A DNA stretch of 64,000 bases from CAJXMH01 sp040220135 (GTDB taxonomy: Bacteria; Bacteroidota; Bacteroidia; Flavobacteriales_E; Vicingaceae), in the NCBI GenBank assembly GCA_040220135.1, contig JAVJTT010000025.1:124001-188000 (forward strand). Direction: 5' to 3'. Position 1 is the stretch's first letter; each line of letters opens with the position of its first letter. Under the pieces are notes generated by a model. That model searched no databases. It had not been told where the DNA came from and saw only the letters and a program-made list of their open reading frames with translations. Position numbers and translations under genes: made by a program. Shown one piece after another: positions 17,767 to 26,753 of the stretch.

Positions 17767-18399
17767 TTAAAACTTAACTTCTATATTGCCTTTGGGGTCG
17801 TACTCTTGAATTTTAATTTTTGGAATAGCATTGTCTTGTATGTCTAAAAACTTGAGTTGTTCTAAATCCATTAAGAACAAAGGGATATCCTCAAGCTCAT
17901 TATTCGTCAGGTAGAGAAACTTAAGCTTCTTTAAATTCACCATTTCACTTGGTAATTTCTTGATTCGATCACCTTCTAGGTGGAGTGACGACAAATTGGG
18001 AAGCTTACTTAACTGTAGTACGGTTCGCTCTACATTGAGCTTTTGGTCGTTATTCAAGTAAAGCTCCTCAATCTTCTGCAATTGAAAGAAGTTCTCAGGC
18101 AGTCTTTCAAAATCATTACCGCTGAGATCGAGAATTCTCAAATTTTCTAGTTCTAATATGGCTTCCGGAAAAGAACTTAGCTTGTCATCCTTCAAGCTCA
18201 AGTATTCTAAATTTTTAAATTGTTCAAATGGAACCTTAGAAAAATCAAGCGTTTGATTACTTAAATCCAAACGAATCACCTCCTCTGCATTATCCAATGC
18301 CTCTTGCAAGTTGGTAAAGGTGAAATTCTTTTGGACTTTCTGCGCCTGTAGGCTCATACAGGCTAAGAGAGCAACTATGGTGATGTGGATTGATTTCAT
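17767..18399 (-). CDS. Secreted leucine-rich-repeat protein
   Basis: About 210 residues from MKSIHITIVALLACMSLQAQ (18399), a clear signal peptide; a longer frame reaches into a repeat element and is rejected. At least six LRRs of about 23 residues follow (NLEYLSLKDDKLSSFPEAI, NLRILDLSGNDFERLPENF, NLSSLHLEGDRIKKLPSEM, KLKFLYLTNNELEDIPLFL). Probably a periplasmic or surface protein-binding scaffold. Partner unknown. Confidence 0.88.
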   Translation of the reverse strand: MKSIHITIVALLACMSLQAQKVQKNFTFTNLQEALDNAEEVIRLDLSNQTLDFSKVPFEQFKNLEYLSLKDDKLSSFPEAILELENLRILDLSGNDFERLPENFFQLQKIEELYLNNDQKLNVERTVLQLSKLPNLSSLHLEGDRIKKLPSEMVNLKKLKFLYLTNNELEDIPLFLMDLEQLKFLDIQDNAIPKIKIQEYDPKGNIEVKF

Positions 18400-18485
18400 A
18401 AATCTCAAAGTAGTATGATTGGCTGATGAATTTACGTTAAAATAAAACAACAAAGCTTTAAAAAGTTCTTTGAAATTATAAAACG

Positions 18486-18560
18486 ACTTGCGGCCATCTT
18501 GTAGGTGGCGGGATTCAGACAAAAGCCTGCAACTCACTTCGTGAGTCAGTCTTTTTTAGT
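18486..18560 (+). repeat. Solo copy of the terminator-like repeat found in tandem at 62.6-63.5 kb
   Basis: Reads GGCCATCTTGTAGGTGG, then CAGACAAAAGCCTGC, a hairpin ACTCACTTCGTGAGT and a T-run, matching the six-unit array at the right end. The hairpin plus T-run looks like an intrinsic terminator on the + strand. Spurious frames arise from it. Confidence 0.85.
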
Positions 18561-18712
18561 CTCTACCTTTTCAATTCATAGTAAAGAATGGGTAGGACTT
18601 ATTAAATATTTGACATTCATATTATTGACACTTTATGAAAGAAAAGTGAAAGAATTTCTCCAATTAATTTCAATATCAACATTACAACATATCTCTATAT
18701 TTACGCAACTTT

Positions 18713-18952
18713 ATGATGAGTTTAATAGCTGTTATTCTTTTTCTCTCTATTTGGTCTGTTTTAACCCTCATTTATGCTTTTTACCCAAAGCGTTTAGGCA
18801 AATGGGGGCATTGGTTGAGTGTCTATGGTTGGATTAGCAAATGGGATATGTTTACACAGTATCATTCGAATTCAAATAAAACTGAAATTTATTATCGCGA
18901 TCAAAAACTTGTAAGTATCTTAAAATTTTGGGCAGTAAGTTTCATTAATTAA
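18713..18952 (+). CDS. Small membrane protein, possibly an N-terminal gene fragment
   Basis: 79 codons with one strong hydrophobic helix (MMSLIAVILFLSIWSVLTLIYAF) followed by PKRLGKWGHWLSVYGWISKWDMFTQYH. The W-x-M-F-x pattern after a helix recalls the start of longer membrane proteins of the HTTM kind, so it may be a truncated relic. Region to its right holds no continuation that I can find. Confidence 0.35.
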   Translation: MMSLIAVILFLSIWSVLTLIYAFYPKRLGKWGHWLSVYGWISKWDMFTQYHSNSNKTEIYYRDQKLVSILKFWAVSFIN

Positions 18953-19576
18953 TAAAATGATTATCCGTTTACTTACCTAAGTTGATTAGCAAGGAGTACA
19001 AATGTCTTATTTTCAGTATTTAATTTTACTTTTTTCCATTGATGAAAAAGTAACCAAAAAAATCTAGGCCGGTTTCCTAATTTATGTCTTCCGCTCCTAA
19101 ATGGCGATGATTTCAGTGATCTCCAAAGATCTGCTTTGGAGCTTCTTCAATCATTAGCCCCATTTAGTTCGTTCCAGTTATAAATTATGAAAATGGCCGT
19201 CTTTTGCATCATAAAAGGATGATCAAATTGGATTCATATAAGTTTTAGGTATAAATGCGGACATTCATTTTAATAATACTGAATTTGACTTGAAGCAAAC
19301 CTGCCCATCCGGAAAGCAGTTTAAAGAATACTTTAACTATTGCAACTACGAGAAGGACATTTAGCTATCGATTTTGAGAAACTAATCAATAGATAACAAA
19401 AGGCAGCCTTTAATTATCTTAAATTTAACCTAAAGCTGTCCTTAGAACTAGGTGAAGTAAACAATAACACAGCAATTTTATATTTCTCAAAAAACCTATT
19501 CAAACCATTCGCTACATTCCTAAATACTATTTCATTGTAAACAGTGACTTGAGCTTTCATAAATCTATGCTCTTAT
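18953..19576. other. Non-coding stretch with two hairpins
   Basis: No gene seen. At 19026-19053 TTACTTTTT and GAAAAAGTAA form a hairpin of a type that is frequent in Bacteroidota intergenic DNA (it is followed by CCAAAAAAATC). At 19121-19141 CTCCAAAG-ATCTG-CTTTGGAG is a perfect 8-base hairpin. These may be remnants of a mobile repeat. Confidence 0.5.
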
Positions 19577-19693
19577 TTATTCCTTATTTTTCCTTTCTTT
19601 CCTTTTAGCAGCTTTATCAGCTCTTTTTTCCTTTAAACTTTTTAAAGCCGTTTTTTTATCAGCTTTTTTACCACCGTCTTTTTCCTTTGACAT
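19577..19693 (-). CDS. 38-residue Lys-rich small protein
   Basis: ATG at 19693 opens a 38-codon frame (MSKEKDGGKKADKKTALKSL...AAKRKERKNKE). About half of the residues are Lys, Arg or Glu. The MSK-KD-GKK opening is one I have seen on many short Bacteroidota proteins of unknown function, which supports a real gene. No membrane segment; perhaps nucleic-acid binding. Confidence 0.55.
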   Translation of the reverse strand: MSKEKDGGKKADKKTALKSLKEKRADKAAKRKERKNKE

Positions 19694-19804
19694 AGTTTTT
19701 AGTATTACATATTACGTTAGCAAATTCAGATCTTTTCTACTAAAATGGATTACATAACTTGATTAAAAAATTACATCAATCACAGTTTTTATTTTGCCTA
19801 ACTT

Positions 19805-20047
19805 CTAAAAACTAAAAATGTAAGCTATCAAAGCAGTAACAAGAATCGTGATGAATAGTGTCGTACCTTTTAATACTACCTTTCTGAAATTATGCCAGTG
19901 CCTGCTATTAAAATCATCCGGGTATCTATCATAATAATCGTAATGAAACTTTTTAATATGTTGCAAGCGAATTTCTCCTCGAATCAGACCAACAATAAAA
20001 AGGCTTGATACAAAGACCGTTGTAGTGAGTAATATGGTCTGAATCAT
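19805..20047 (-). CDS. Small two-helix membrane protein
   Basis: 80 residues with hydrophobic helices at both ends (IQTILLTTTVFVSSLFIVGLI and LFITILVTALIAYIFSF) and a His/Tyr-rich cytosolic or periplasmic loop between (KKFHYDYYDRYPDDFNSRHWHNF). Its ATG overlaps the TGA of a 48-residue membrane ORF, so the two are probably made together. Function unknown. Confidence 0.65.
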   Translation of the reverse strand: MIQTILLTTTVFVSSLFIVGLIRGEIRLQHIKKFHYDYYDRYPDDFNSRHWHNFRKVVLKGTTLFITILVTALIAYIFSF

Positions 20048-20190
20048 TTACTATTAGAGCTTAAGATGCTTTTCATCAGATACTTAAATTCACTAATTAG
20101 AAAGGGCATTAAAGACACAGCTCCCCCGATTCCGAACAGTAAGGTAATTGAGACTTTTAGAATAGAAATATCAAAAAAGGGAAGGTTCAT
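20044..20190 (-). CDS. 48-residue membrane ORF coupled to the next gene
   Basis: ATG at 20190, 48 codons, one hydrophobic helix (ISILKVSITLLFGIGGAVSL). The TGA overlaps the following start (ATGA, 20047-20044). Coupling and a coherent membrane sequence argue for a real gene. Unknown function. Confidence 0.5.
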   Translation of the reverse strand: MNLPFFDISILKVSITLLFGIGGAVSLMPFLISEFKYLMKSILSSNSK

Positions 20191-20306
20191 TTTATTTGTT
20201 TTAGATTTTAAAATTAGCTTATGTCAACCTTAATATGTTACATAACTAAGTTTTAGTTTTACATAAGTTAGGTGCTTTACCTTCTTACTTTTAGATAATC
20301 AGAGCT

Positions 20307-22958
20307 TTAGCCTTCCATATTTGGAATATCTGCTTTGGAAATAATTAGTCTTTCTTCTTTTTCTTTTAAACTCCTAATCAGTTGAATAGATTCCGGTATT
20401 GCATCACTAATCACGGTAATGAATGACCCTTTTCTCCCTTCTTCAATAACTTTAAGAATGGCCAAGTTTTCATTTGCCACCACATCTACTTTATTTACTT
20501 TGTTTGCACTTGCTATTCCTTTCATTAATAATTCCAGAATTTCTTCCTGGGTTCTGCCTCTGAGCTCAGCATCTTGTCTAATTATGATTTCATCGAATAT
20601 TTCAGCACTCACTTTTCCTAGTTCAATAATGTCTTCATCTCTGCGATCACCGGTTCCTGAAATTACCCCTACCTTTGGCGTTCCATCTGTCTTTTCTAAA
20701 AAACGACCAATGGCTTCCATACCTGAAGGATTATGTGCGTAATCCAATAAAACTGAGAACTCTTTAAATTCAAAGAGGTTCATCCTGCCGGGAGTTTGTG
20801 CCGGTGATGGCACAAAAGTTTGCAAGGCCAATCGAATGTCTTCTAACTGCACTGACCTTAAAAAAGAAGCTAAAACTGCAGGAAGCACATTTTGAATATT
20901 AAAAACGGCTCGCCCGGAAAAGGTTAAAGGAATGTTTACTACTTTCTCTATTCTTACTTTCCAACCTCCTTTATTAATGCTGATGTAGCCGTTCTCATAA
21001 ATAGCCGCTATACCGCCATTTTTACAATGTTCTACTACTTGCTTATTCTTTTCATCCATACTAAATAAGGCCACATTTGATTTAATGTCTTTCCTCATTT
21101 TCAGAATCAATTCATCATCAGCATTCAAAATAGCATAACCGGATTGGCTTATATTTTCCACCACCACTGACTTCACTCTAGCCATTTGTTCAATGGATTC
21201 AATTCCTTTAAGACCCAAATGATCAGAAGTTATATTGGTAACAATTCCAATGTCCGATTCACTAAAACCCAAGCCTTCCCTTAAAATTCCTCCTCTTGCT
21301 GTTTCCAATACGGCAAAATCCACGGTAGGGTCACTCAAGACAAATTGGGCACTTTTGGGCCCGGTGCAATCGCCCACTTGCAGCAATCTATTTTGTACAT
21401 AAATTCCATCTGATGTAGCATAACCAACTTTAAAACCAGCACTTTTAAAAATATGAGCAATTAGGCGCGTGGTGGTGGTTTTTCCATTGGTTCCCGTAAT
21501 GGATACTATGGGTATTTTTGACTGTAAACCTTCAGGGTAGAGCATGTCAATCAGCGGTTCAGCCACATTTCTTGCCAAGCCTTCTGTAGGATCTAAGTGC
21601 ATGCGAAAACCCGGTGCTGCATTAACTTCAATTACTGCTCCATTTATTTCTGAAATGGGATGTTCTAGATCATTAGCAATGATATCAATTCCACATACAT
21701 CTAAGCCAATCACCCTTGAAATCCGTTCTGCCATAAAGCGATTAAAAGGATGCACTGTATCGGTGACATCTTTTGCAGTGCCTCCAGTGCTTAAATTGGC
21801 AGTAGTCTTTAACAATAATTTTCTATTTCTTGGCAAAACTGAATAGAGGTTCAGTTTTTTACGATCTAAAATGTGCTGTGTCATCTTATCAACCTTGATT
21901 TCGGTCAACATATTTTCATGACCAAATCCCCTTCTTGGATCAGCATTCACTTTTTTAATCAATTGTTTGATGGTCGATCTTCCATCTCCAATAATATGGG
22001 CTGGAGTTCTCTTGGCAGCTGCCACCAATTTATGGTTGATTACCAATAAACGAAAATCAAATCCATTGATCATTTTCTCTACAATCACTCTATCACTGTG
22101 CTTATTGGCTAGTTTAAAAGCAATGATGGCTTCTTTGAGGTTTTTCACATTTGTAGTAGCTCCTCTACCATGATTTGCATTTATAGGCTTTATGGCACAA
22201 GGAAAGTCAGCATCTTCTATTCCGGAGATAAGCTCCTCTTCCGTTTCCACAATAAAACCTTTGGGAACCGGTACACCGGCTTTATTCAACAGAAATTTAG
22301 TATCTTCTTTATCTCCGGCCAGATCAACTCCAATGCCACTAGTCTGGCTAGTAATAGTTGCCATTATGCGTTTTTGATACATCCCATATCCTAGCTGTAC
22401 CAAAGAAGAACTATTTAAACGCATAGTAGGAATACCTCTTTTCATGGCTTCCTCAACAATAGACAAGGTACTTGGGCCCAATTTATCTTCTTCCCGAATC
22501 TCTTTAAGCTTTTGTATATCCTCTTTCAAACTATACTCCTCACCTTTAATTAAAGCTTCAAGAATTCGAATAGAGGCGTAGGCTGCATAAATTCCGGCAT
22601 TTTCTTGGGTATAGGTAAACACCACATTATAAACTCCGGGAGTTCCTACTCCTCTGGTTCTGCCAAAGCCGCAATCCATACCGGCAAGGGTTTGAATTTC
22701 TAAGGCAATGTGTTCAGCAATATGTCCCATCCAGGTACCTTCCTCTACTCTTTCAAAAAATCCACCATCATGCCCTTCAGAGCAATGGTGCTCATACAAT
22801 GTAGGGATAAGCTTTTTTAAGCCCTCATAAAAGCCGTTAATTTTATTGGAGGGAAGTTCTTCCATTTCTTCCAAGTCCAATTGCATAATAATAAGCTTAT
22901 GCCTTCTGTTCGACCAATAATTAGGACCTCGCAGTACTTTAATATCCAATACCTTCAT
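20307..22958 (-). CDS. cphA: Cyanophycin synthetase
   Basis: 883 residues, the usual length of CphA1. N-terminal domain (RGPNYWSNRRHKLIIMQLDL...GHIAEHIALEIQTLAGM), then an ATP-grasp domain (HGRGATTNV, VIEVNAAPGFRMH), then a Mur-ligase-like domain with P-loop GTNGKTTTT near residue 490 and the cyanophycin-type LDYAHNPSGM and DRRDEDI motifs. It polymerises Asp and Arg into the nitrogen reserve cyanophycin without a ribosome. Divergent from the cyanophycinase gene, the two sharing a 173-base control region. Confidence 0.96.
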   Translation of the reverse strand: MKVLDIKVLRGPNYWSNRRHKLIIMQLDLEEMEELPSNKINGFYEGLKKLIPTLYEHHCSEGHDGGFFERVEEGTWMGHIAEHIALEIQTLAGMDCGFGRTRGVGTPGVYNVVFTYTQENAGIYAAYASIRILEALIKGEEYSLKEDIQKLKEIREEDKLGPSTLSIVEEAMKRGIPTMRLNSSSLVQLGYGMYQKRIMATITSQTSGIGVDLAGDKEDTKFLLNKAGVPVPKGFIVETEEELISGIEDADFPCAIKPINANHGRGATTNVKNLKEAIIAFKLANKHSDRVIVEKMINGFDFRLLVINHKLVAAAKRTPAHIIGDGRSTIKQLIKKVNADPRRGFGHENMLTEIKVDKMTQHILDRKKLNLYSVLPRNRKLLLKTTANLSTGGTAKDVTDTVHPFNRFMAERISRVIGLDVCGIDIIANDLEHPISEINGAVIEVNAAPGFRMHLDPTEGLARNVAEPLIDMLYPEGLQSKIPIVSITGTNGKTTTTRLIAHIFKSAGFKVGYATSDGIYVQNRLLQVGDCTGPKSAQFVLSDPTVDFAVLETARGGILREGLGFSESDIGIVTNITSDHLGLKGIESIEQMARVKSVVVENISQSGYAILNADDELILKMRKDIKSNVALFSMDEKNKQVVEHCKNGGIAAIYENGYISINKGGWKVRIEKVVNIPLTFSGRAVFNIQNVLPAVLASFLRSVQLEDIRLALQTFVPSPAQTPGRMNLFEFKEFSVLLDYAHNPSGMEAIGRFLEKTDGTPKVGVISGTGDRRDEDIIELGKVSAEIFDEIIIRQDAELRGRTQEEILELLMKGIASANKVNKVDVVANENLAILKVIEEGRKGSFITVISDAIPESIQLIRSLKEKEERLIISKADIPNMEG

Positions 22959-23131
22959 AGATATGCTAGGTTTTTAAAAGCCGAATTCGTTTTCGGGCTT
23001 TGCCTTAAATAATGTTCGAAAGAAAAAATTACCGTTGAGAAAAGGGAGGAATCAAAAGCTATCTTTAATCTCTAAAAGATTATTCAACCAAGTTAAGATA
23101 ATATTACAACGCTCAACACAAATAAACTACA

Positions 23132-23965
23132 TTGGGAATATTAATCGCCATTGGCGGGGCAATCGATGCCGGAACAGGGCTAGATACGGAAAATAGCGAA
23201 AATACCGCAGAACGTTTTCTTGAGATAGGGATCTTAAAACGTATGATTGAGGAGCTGGAAGGTAAGACCAATCGCATAGAAATTATAACTACGGCTTCTA
23301 AGATTCCGGAGGAAACCGGTCAACATTACGTAGATGCTTTTGAGCGCTTAGGAAATTCCAATACCGGAGTTATTAACATTAAAACCTCAAAAGACACTGA
23401 GAACCAATCTTTTTTCGAGCGAATTGAACAAGCAGAAGGTGTTTTAATGACGGGTGGAGATCAAAGTCGATTAAGTAGAATTTTTGGCGGTACTAAAATC
23501 CTTCAACTTTTGCACCAACGCTACCAAAGCAAGCATTTTGTTTTAGCCGGAACCAGTGCCGGAGCTATGGCTATGTCTGCCATAATGATCCTTGGCGGTA
23601 AAAGCGCCGAAGCTTTATTAAAAGGAGCGGTTCATTTATCTAAAGGATTAGGATTTATTGAGGGCGTTACCTTTGACTCTCATTTTATAAAACGCGGTAG
23701 AATTGGAAGGTTATGTCAAACCATTGCCACTCACCCATCTATTGTAGGAATAGGCCTAGGCGAAGATACAGCCTTGTTAATTAAAAATGGCGATCTGATG
23801 GAAGCTATTGGCTCAGGTTTGGTAATGATTGTGGAAGGAGACAAAATAAAATACACCAATATTGAAGAAATAGAATTAGGCGATCCCATTTCTATTGAAA
23901 ACTTGACCCTTCATGTTTTATCAAAAGGACATACCTATCTGCTTTCAGAACGAAATTTGATCTAA
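23132..23965 (+). CDS. cphB: Cyanophycinase (TTG start)
   Basis: 277 residues of the S51-like exopeptidase family: GGAIDAG near the N-terminus, MTGGDQSRLSRIF, and the nucleophile elbow GTSAGAMAMS with Ser142. It releases beta-Asp-Arg dipeptides from cyanophycin. The only possible start in frame is TTG at 23132, because an in-frame stop (TAA) lies three codons upstream and no ATG or GTG fits the conserved N-terminus. A rare start codon may lower its level relative to the synthetase. Confidence 0.93.
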   Translation: MGILIAIGGAIDAGTGLDTENSENTAERFLEIGILKRMIEELEGKTNRIEIITTASKIPEETGQHYVDAFERLGNSNTGVINIKTSKDTENQSFFERIEQAEGVLMTGGDQSRLSRIFGGTKILQLLHQRYQSKHFVLAGTSAGAMAMSAIMILGGKSAEALLKGAVHLSKGLGFIEGVTFDSHFIKRGRIGRLCQTIATHPSIVGIGLGEDTALLIKNGDLMEAIGSGLVMIVEGDKIKYTNIEEIELGDPISIENLTLHVLSKGHTYLLSERNLI

Positions 23966-23995
23966 TCCGACAAATATCCTTTCTGCAAAAGTTGT

Positions 23996-24973
23996 CTAAA
24001 CTTCTTTATAAATGGCAACTTTTATTGCTTCTCCTTGCCTAACTACTCCCCTGTACATTCCTTCAGTATTAAAGCAGATGCTGTAATTACCTTTGCTGTC
24101 AAGAGCAATTAAACCGGCTTCAGCTTGTTGATCATTCAACTTTTTATGAATGACATAATTCACTGCTTCCTCCAAAGAATACTTTTTATACTCCATCAAT
24201 GCAGCAACATCATAAGCCACTACATTTTTTATGAAATACTCTCCATGTCCGGTGCAAGATACCGCGCATGTGTTATTATTAGCATAAGTTCCGGCCCCAA
24301 TAATTGGTGTATCTCCAATCCTTCCAAACTTTTTATTGGTCATTCCTCCGGTAGATGTAGCCGCCGCTATGTTACCTTCTAAATCTAGGGCCACTGCACC
24401 TACAGTACCTAACTTCAAGCCTCCATTTTCAACGGTAGCTGTAGCACTTTTGTGTTCTCCACTATGGTCTAACCAAACTCCCTGACTTTCTTTAGCCAGT
24501 TGCAGCTGGTCCCACCTATCATCTGAACGAAAGTATTCATCATCCTCAAATTTGCAATGATGTTGAAGGGCAAACTGTTCCGCCCCTTTTCCCATAAGCA
24601 AGATGTGTCCTGATTCTTGTAAAACTTTCAAAGCAGCACTAATGGGGTTTTTAATATTACACACTCCCGCAACAGCACCGGCATCTAGGTTTTTTCCATC
24701 CATGATAGATGCGTCCATTTCAATCTTTCCTTCATGGGTGAAAACAGAACCTTTTCCTGCATTAAATAATATCGAGTCTTCCATTACCTTAATGGCAGCT
24801 TCAGTTGCTTCTAAGGCGGTTCCATTCTTTTGTAAAACCATTTCCCCTCTTGTCAGGGCAAGCGTTAAAACTTGTTTATAAGCAAGTTCTTTTTCCGCAT
24901 TCATATTCTCTTTGAGAATGGTTCCTACTCCACCATGAATGGCTAAGAGGTACTTTGGGGCTTTATTTTTCAA
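23996..24973 (-). CDS. iaaA: Isoaspartyl peptidase / plant-type L-asparaginase
   Basis: 325 residues of the Ntn-hydrolase asparaginase-2 family. Opening LLAIHGGVGT, auto-cleavage site before the nucleophile Thr190 in LGTVGAVALDLEGN, then TSTGGMTNKKFGRIGDTPIIGAGTYA and the CTGHGEYF motif. It can hydrolyse the beta-Asp-Arg dipeptides made by cyanophycinase, completing cyanophycin recycling. Convergent with cphB across 30 bases. Confidence 0.94.
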   Translation of the reverse strand: MKNKAPKYLLAIHGGVGTILKENMNAEKELAYKQVLTLALTRGEMVLQKNGTALEATEAAIKVMEDSILFNAGKGSVFTHEGKIEMDASIMDGKNLDAGAVAGVCNIKNPISAALKVLQESGHILLMGKGAEQFALQHHCKFEDDEYFRSDDRWDQLQLAKESQGVWLDHSGEHKSATATVENGGLKLGTVGAVALDLEGNIAAATSTGGMTNKKFGRIGDTPIIGAGTYANNNTCAVSCTGHGEYFIKNVVAYDVAALMEYKKYSLEEAVNYVIHKKLNDQQAEAGLIALDSKGNYSICFNTEGMYRGVVRQGEAIKVAIYKEV

Positions 24974-25157
24974 TATGTCATAGGGCGTAAGCGGTAAATG
25001 TAGATGAAATTATGCTAGCATTTTACATTAGTTTACTTCTTGAGTTAGCACTCTGATTAAAAATCTTACCTTTATTAAATTCTCATAAAAACAATTCCAA
25101 AACCTTAGAGCCTTTTCATGGCTTTTATTTCCTTTTCACTTACTAAATAAACTTATT

Positions 25158-25715
25158 ATGAAGTTATTTATTAAATACATGGTAAGCTTAAGGTGTAAGC
25201 TAATGGTGAAAGAGGAACTAAAAAAACTTGGCTTGCATTATGTCATAGTTGATCTGGGAATGGTAGAAATATTGGAAGATATAACAGAAGAGCAAAAAAT
25301 CAAGTTAAAGGCGAACTTACTAAAATCAGGTCTTGAATTACTGGATGACAAAAAAAGCATTCTAATTGAAAAGATAAAGACGGTAATTATTGAAATGATC
25401 CACTACTCAGATGAGTTCGCTGATATTAATTATTCAGATTATATCAGTGAAAAAGTGGGTTATGATTACACCTATCTTTCTAATATATTTTCAGAGGTAA
25501 AGGGAATGACCATTCAACACTTTATTATCATTCATAAGATTGAAAAAGTGAAAGAATTATTGTTGTATGATGAATTATCGCTTTCTGAAATTTCTTATAA
25601 GCTCAATTATAGCAGTGTTGCTCATTTATCCAATCAGTTTAAAAAAATAACCGGTTTAACTCCTAGTTTTTTCAAGAAATTAAAGGCAAAACGCCAAAAT
25701 TTAGAAGACCTGTAA
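25158..25715 (+). CDS. AraC-family regulator with HMA-like N-terminus
   Basis: 185 residues. The N-terminal 70 residues (MKLFIKYMVSLRCKLMVKEELKKLGL...LGMVEILEDI) follow a Bacteroidota family in which a ferredoxin-like metal domain normally carries M-C-x-x-C; here the first Cys is Ser10 and only Cys13 remains. The C-terminal AraC helix-turn-helix is complete (LSEISYKLNYSSVAHLSNQFKKITGLTPS). Targets unknown; neighbouring genes at 25.8-27.9 kb are candidates. Confidence 0.85.
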   Translation: MKLFIKYMVSLRCKLMVKEELKKLGLHYVIVDLGMVEILEDITEEQKIKLKANLLKSGLELLDDKKSILIEKIKTVIIEMIHYSDEFADINYSDYISEKVGYDYTYLSNIFSEVKGMTIQHFIIIHKIEKVKELLLYDELSLSEISYKLNYSSVAHLSNQFKKITGLTPSFFKKLKAKRQNLEDL

Positions 25716-25801
25716 CCAACTGTGAGTTAGAAAATGTAAGGGCCGATTGGGAAAATTACCTTCATAATTCTTACCACTGCTATTGTCTTTATCATAGTTT
25801 T

Positions 25802-26032
25802 TCATGAATTTCTAATTTGATCAAGTAATAGTTCTTTCTTCTCTAGATATTCTTCCTTACTAATTTCACCTAAAGCAAGTCTCCTTTTCAAAATTTCAAG
25901 GGGCATTTCATTAAAGCTTCGTTGTCCGGGAAAACGGTACGGAATAGCATAAATCCAAAATATAACCAGACCCCAAACTACCCACCATATAAGGTGCATG
26001 CCCCAAAAATGATAACCTTCATACATATCCAT
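25802..26032 (-). CDS. SHOCT-domain membrane protein
   Basis: About 76 residues from MDMYEGYHFWGMHLIWWV (26032), chosen over an upstream ATG because the conserved protein begins here. One Trp-rich membrane helix is followed by a SHOCT motif (LEILKRRLALGEISKEEYLEKKELL) near the C-terminus, a short oligomerisation element. Many Bacteroidota carry this type next to metal-stress genes. Confidence 0.8.
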   Translation of the reverse strand: MDMYEGYHFWGMHLIWWVVWGLVIFWIYAIPYRFPGQRSFNEMPLEILKRRLALGEISKEEYLEKKELLLDQIRNS

Positions 26033-26427
26033 AACACAACTTTTAAGTTTAGTATTGGTAAAATTCATCTATTAAACGATGAATCACATTATAGCTCAGT
26101 GCCTATTATTTGCATAATTGACAGTTATATGAAGAAATAAATGGAAGATTTACTTTTACTTAAAAGCCCTTAAATATGTAATTTATATAATTCAAGATGG
26201 AAATTCTATAACAACTTTGATTTATTGCAGGAGTAACTTTGCCTTAATAAGTTTCCCGAAAGCAATTTTGAATAGATTAAGTAGGGAAAAAAAGGATAGA
26301 ATTTAGACTACAGAAGCTGCTCATATTAGTTAAAAGCTCAAGTACGTCATAGTCCTGATGCTGAAAACTCCAGAAGTGAAAGAATAACTCCTTCTTCAGT
26401 ACTAAAACCAGAGCATTTCATCCTTTT

Positions 26428-26457
26428 AGCACTATGCATTGTCATAGTGCTTTTTTT
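26428..26457 (+). terminator. Hairpin with T-run
   Basis: AGCACTATG-CATTGT-CATAGTGCT followed by seven T residues: a textbook intrinsic terminator on the + strand, yet no + strand gene ends nearby. It may end a small RNA or an attenuated leader. Confidence 0.7.
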
Positions 26458-26471
26458 ATTGAACCCGAATT

Positions 26472-26511
26472 ATGCAATAGAAGTTCACAATAAGTGAACG
26501 AACTATTGCAT
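26472..26511. repeat. Hairpin-forming inverted repeat
   Basis: ATGCAATAG...CTATTGCAT with an inner GTTCAC-AATAA-GTGAAC stem. It lies between the terminator at 26428 and the palindrome at 26583. Confidence 0.7.
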
Positions 26512-26582
26512 CCATGAAGGTTAATCCCGATTTAGAGATTCACAAAAATGGAGAAAGCCATTTTGGATGAAACTCTTTATCG

Positions 26583-26620
26583 CTATGCATTAGAAATTGA
26601 TATCAATTTCTAATGCATAG
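26583..26620. repeat. Perfect 38-base palindrome
   Basis: Two 19-base arms, CTATGCATTAGAAATTGAT and its exact complement, meet with no spacer, 133 bases before the outer-membrane protein gene. The CTATGCAT core also occurs in the terminator at 26428. Confidence 0.85.
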
Positions 26621-26753
26621 GGTTTAGTGATAACAGATACTACGAAAAGTAAAAGATATAACAATTAGCGACATTTCTGTAACAACCTAATTTACAATGA
26701 CCTTTACTTTTGATCTGTTGTAAAAATTCATTTACAGTTTAATAATCAAAAAG

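Noticed and set aside
18505..18837. 110-codon + frame beginning in a repeat
   Set aside because: Its start lies in the terminator-like repeat, and its N-terminal part is a known artefact type (FRQKPATHFVSQSFL).
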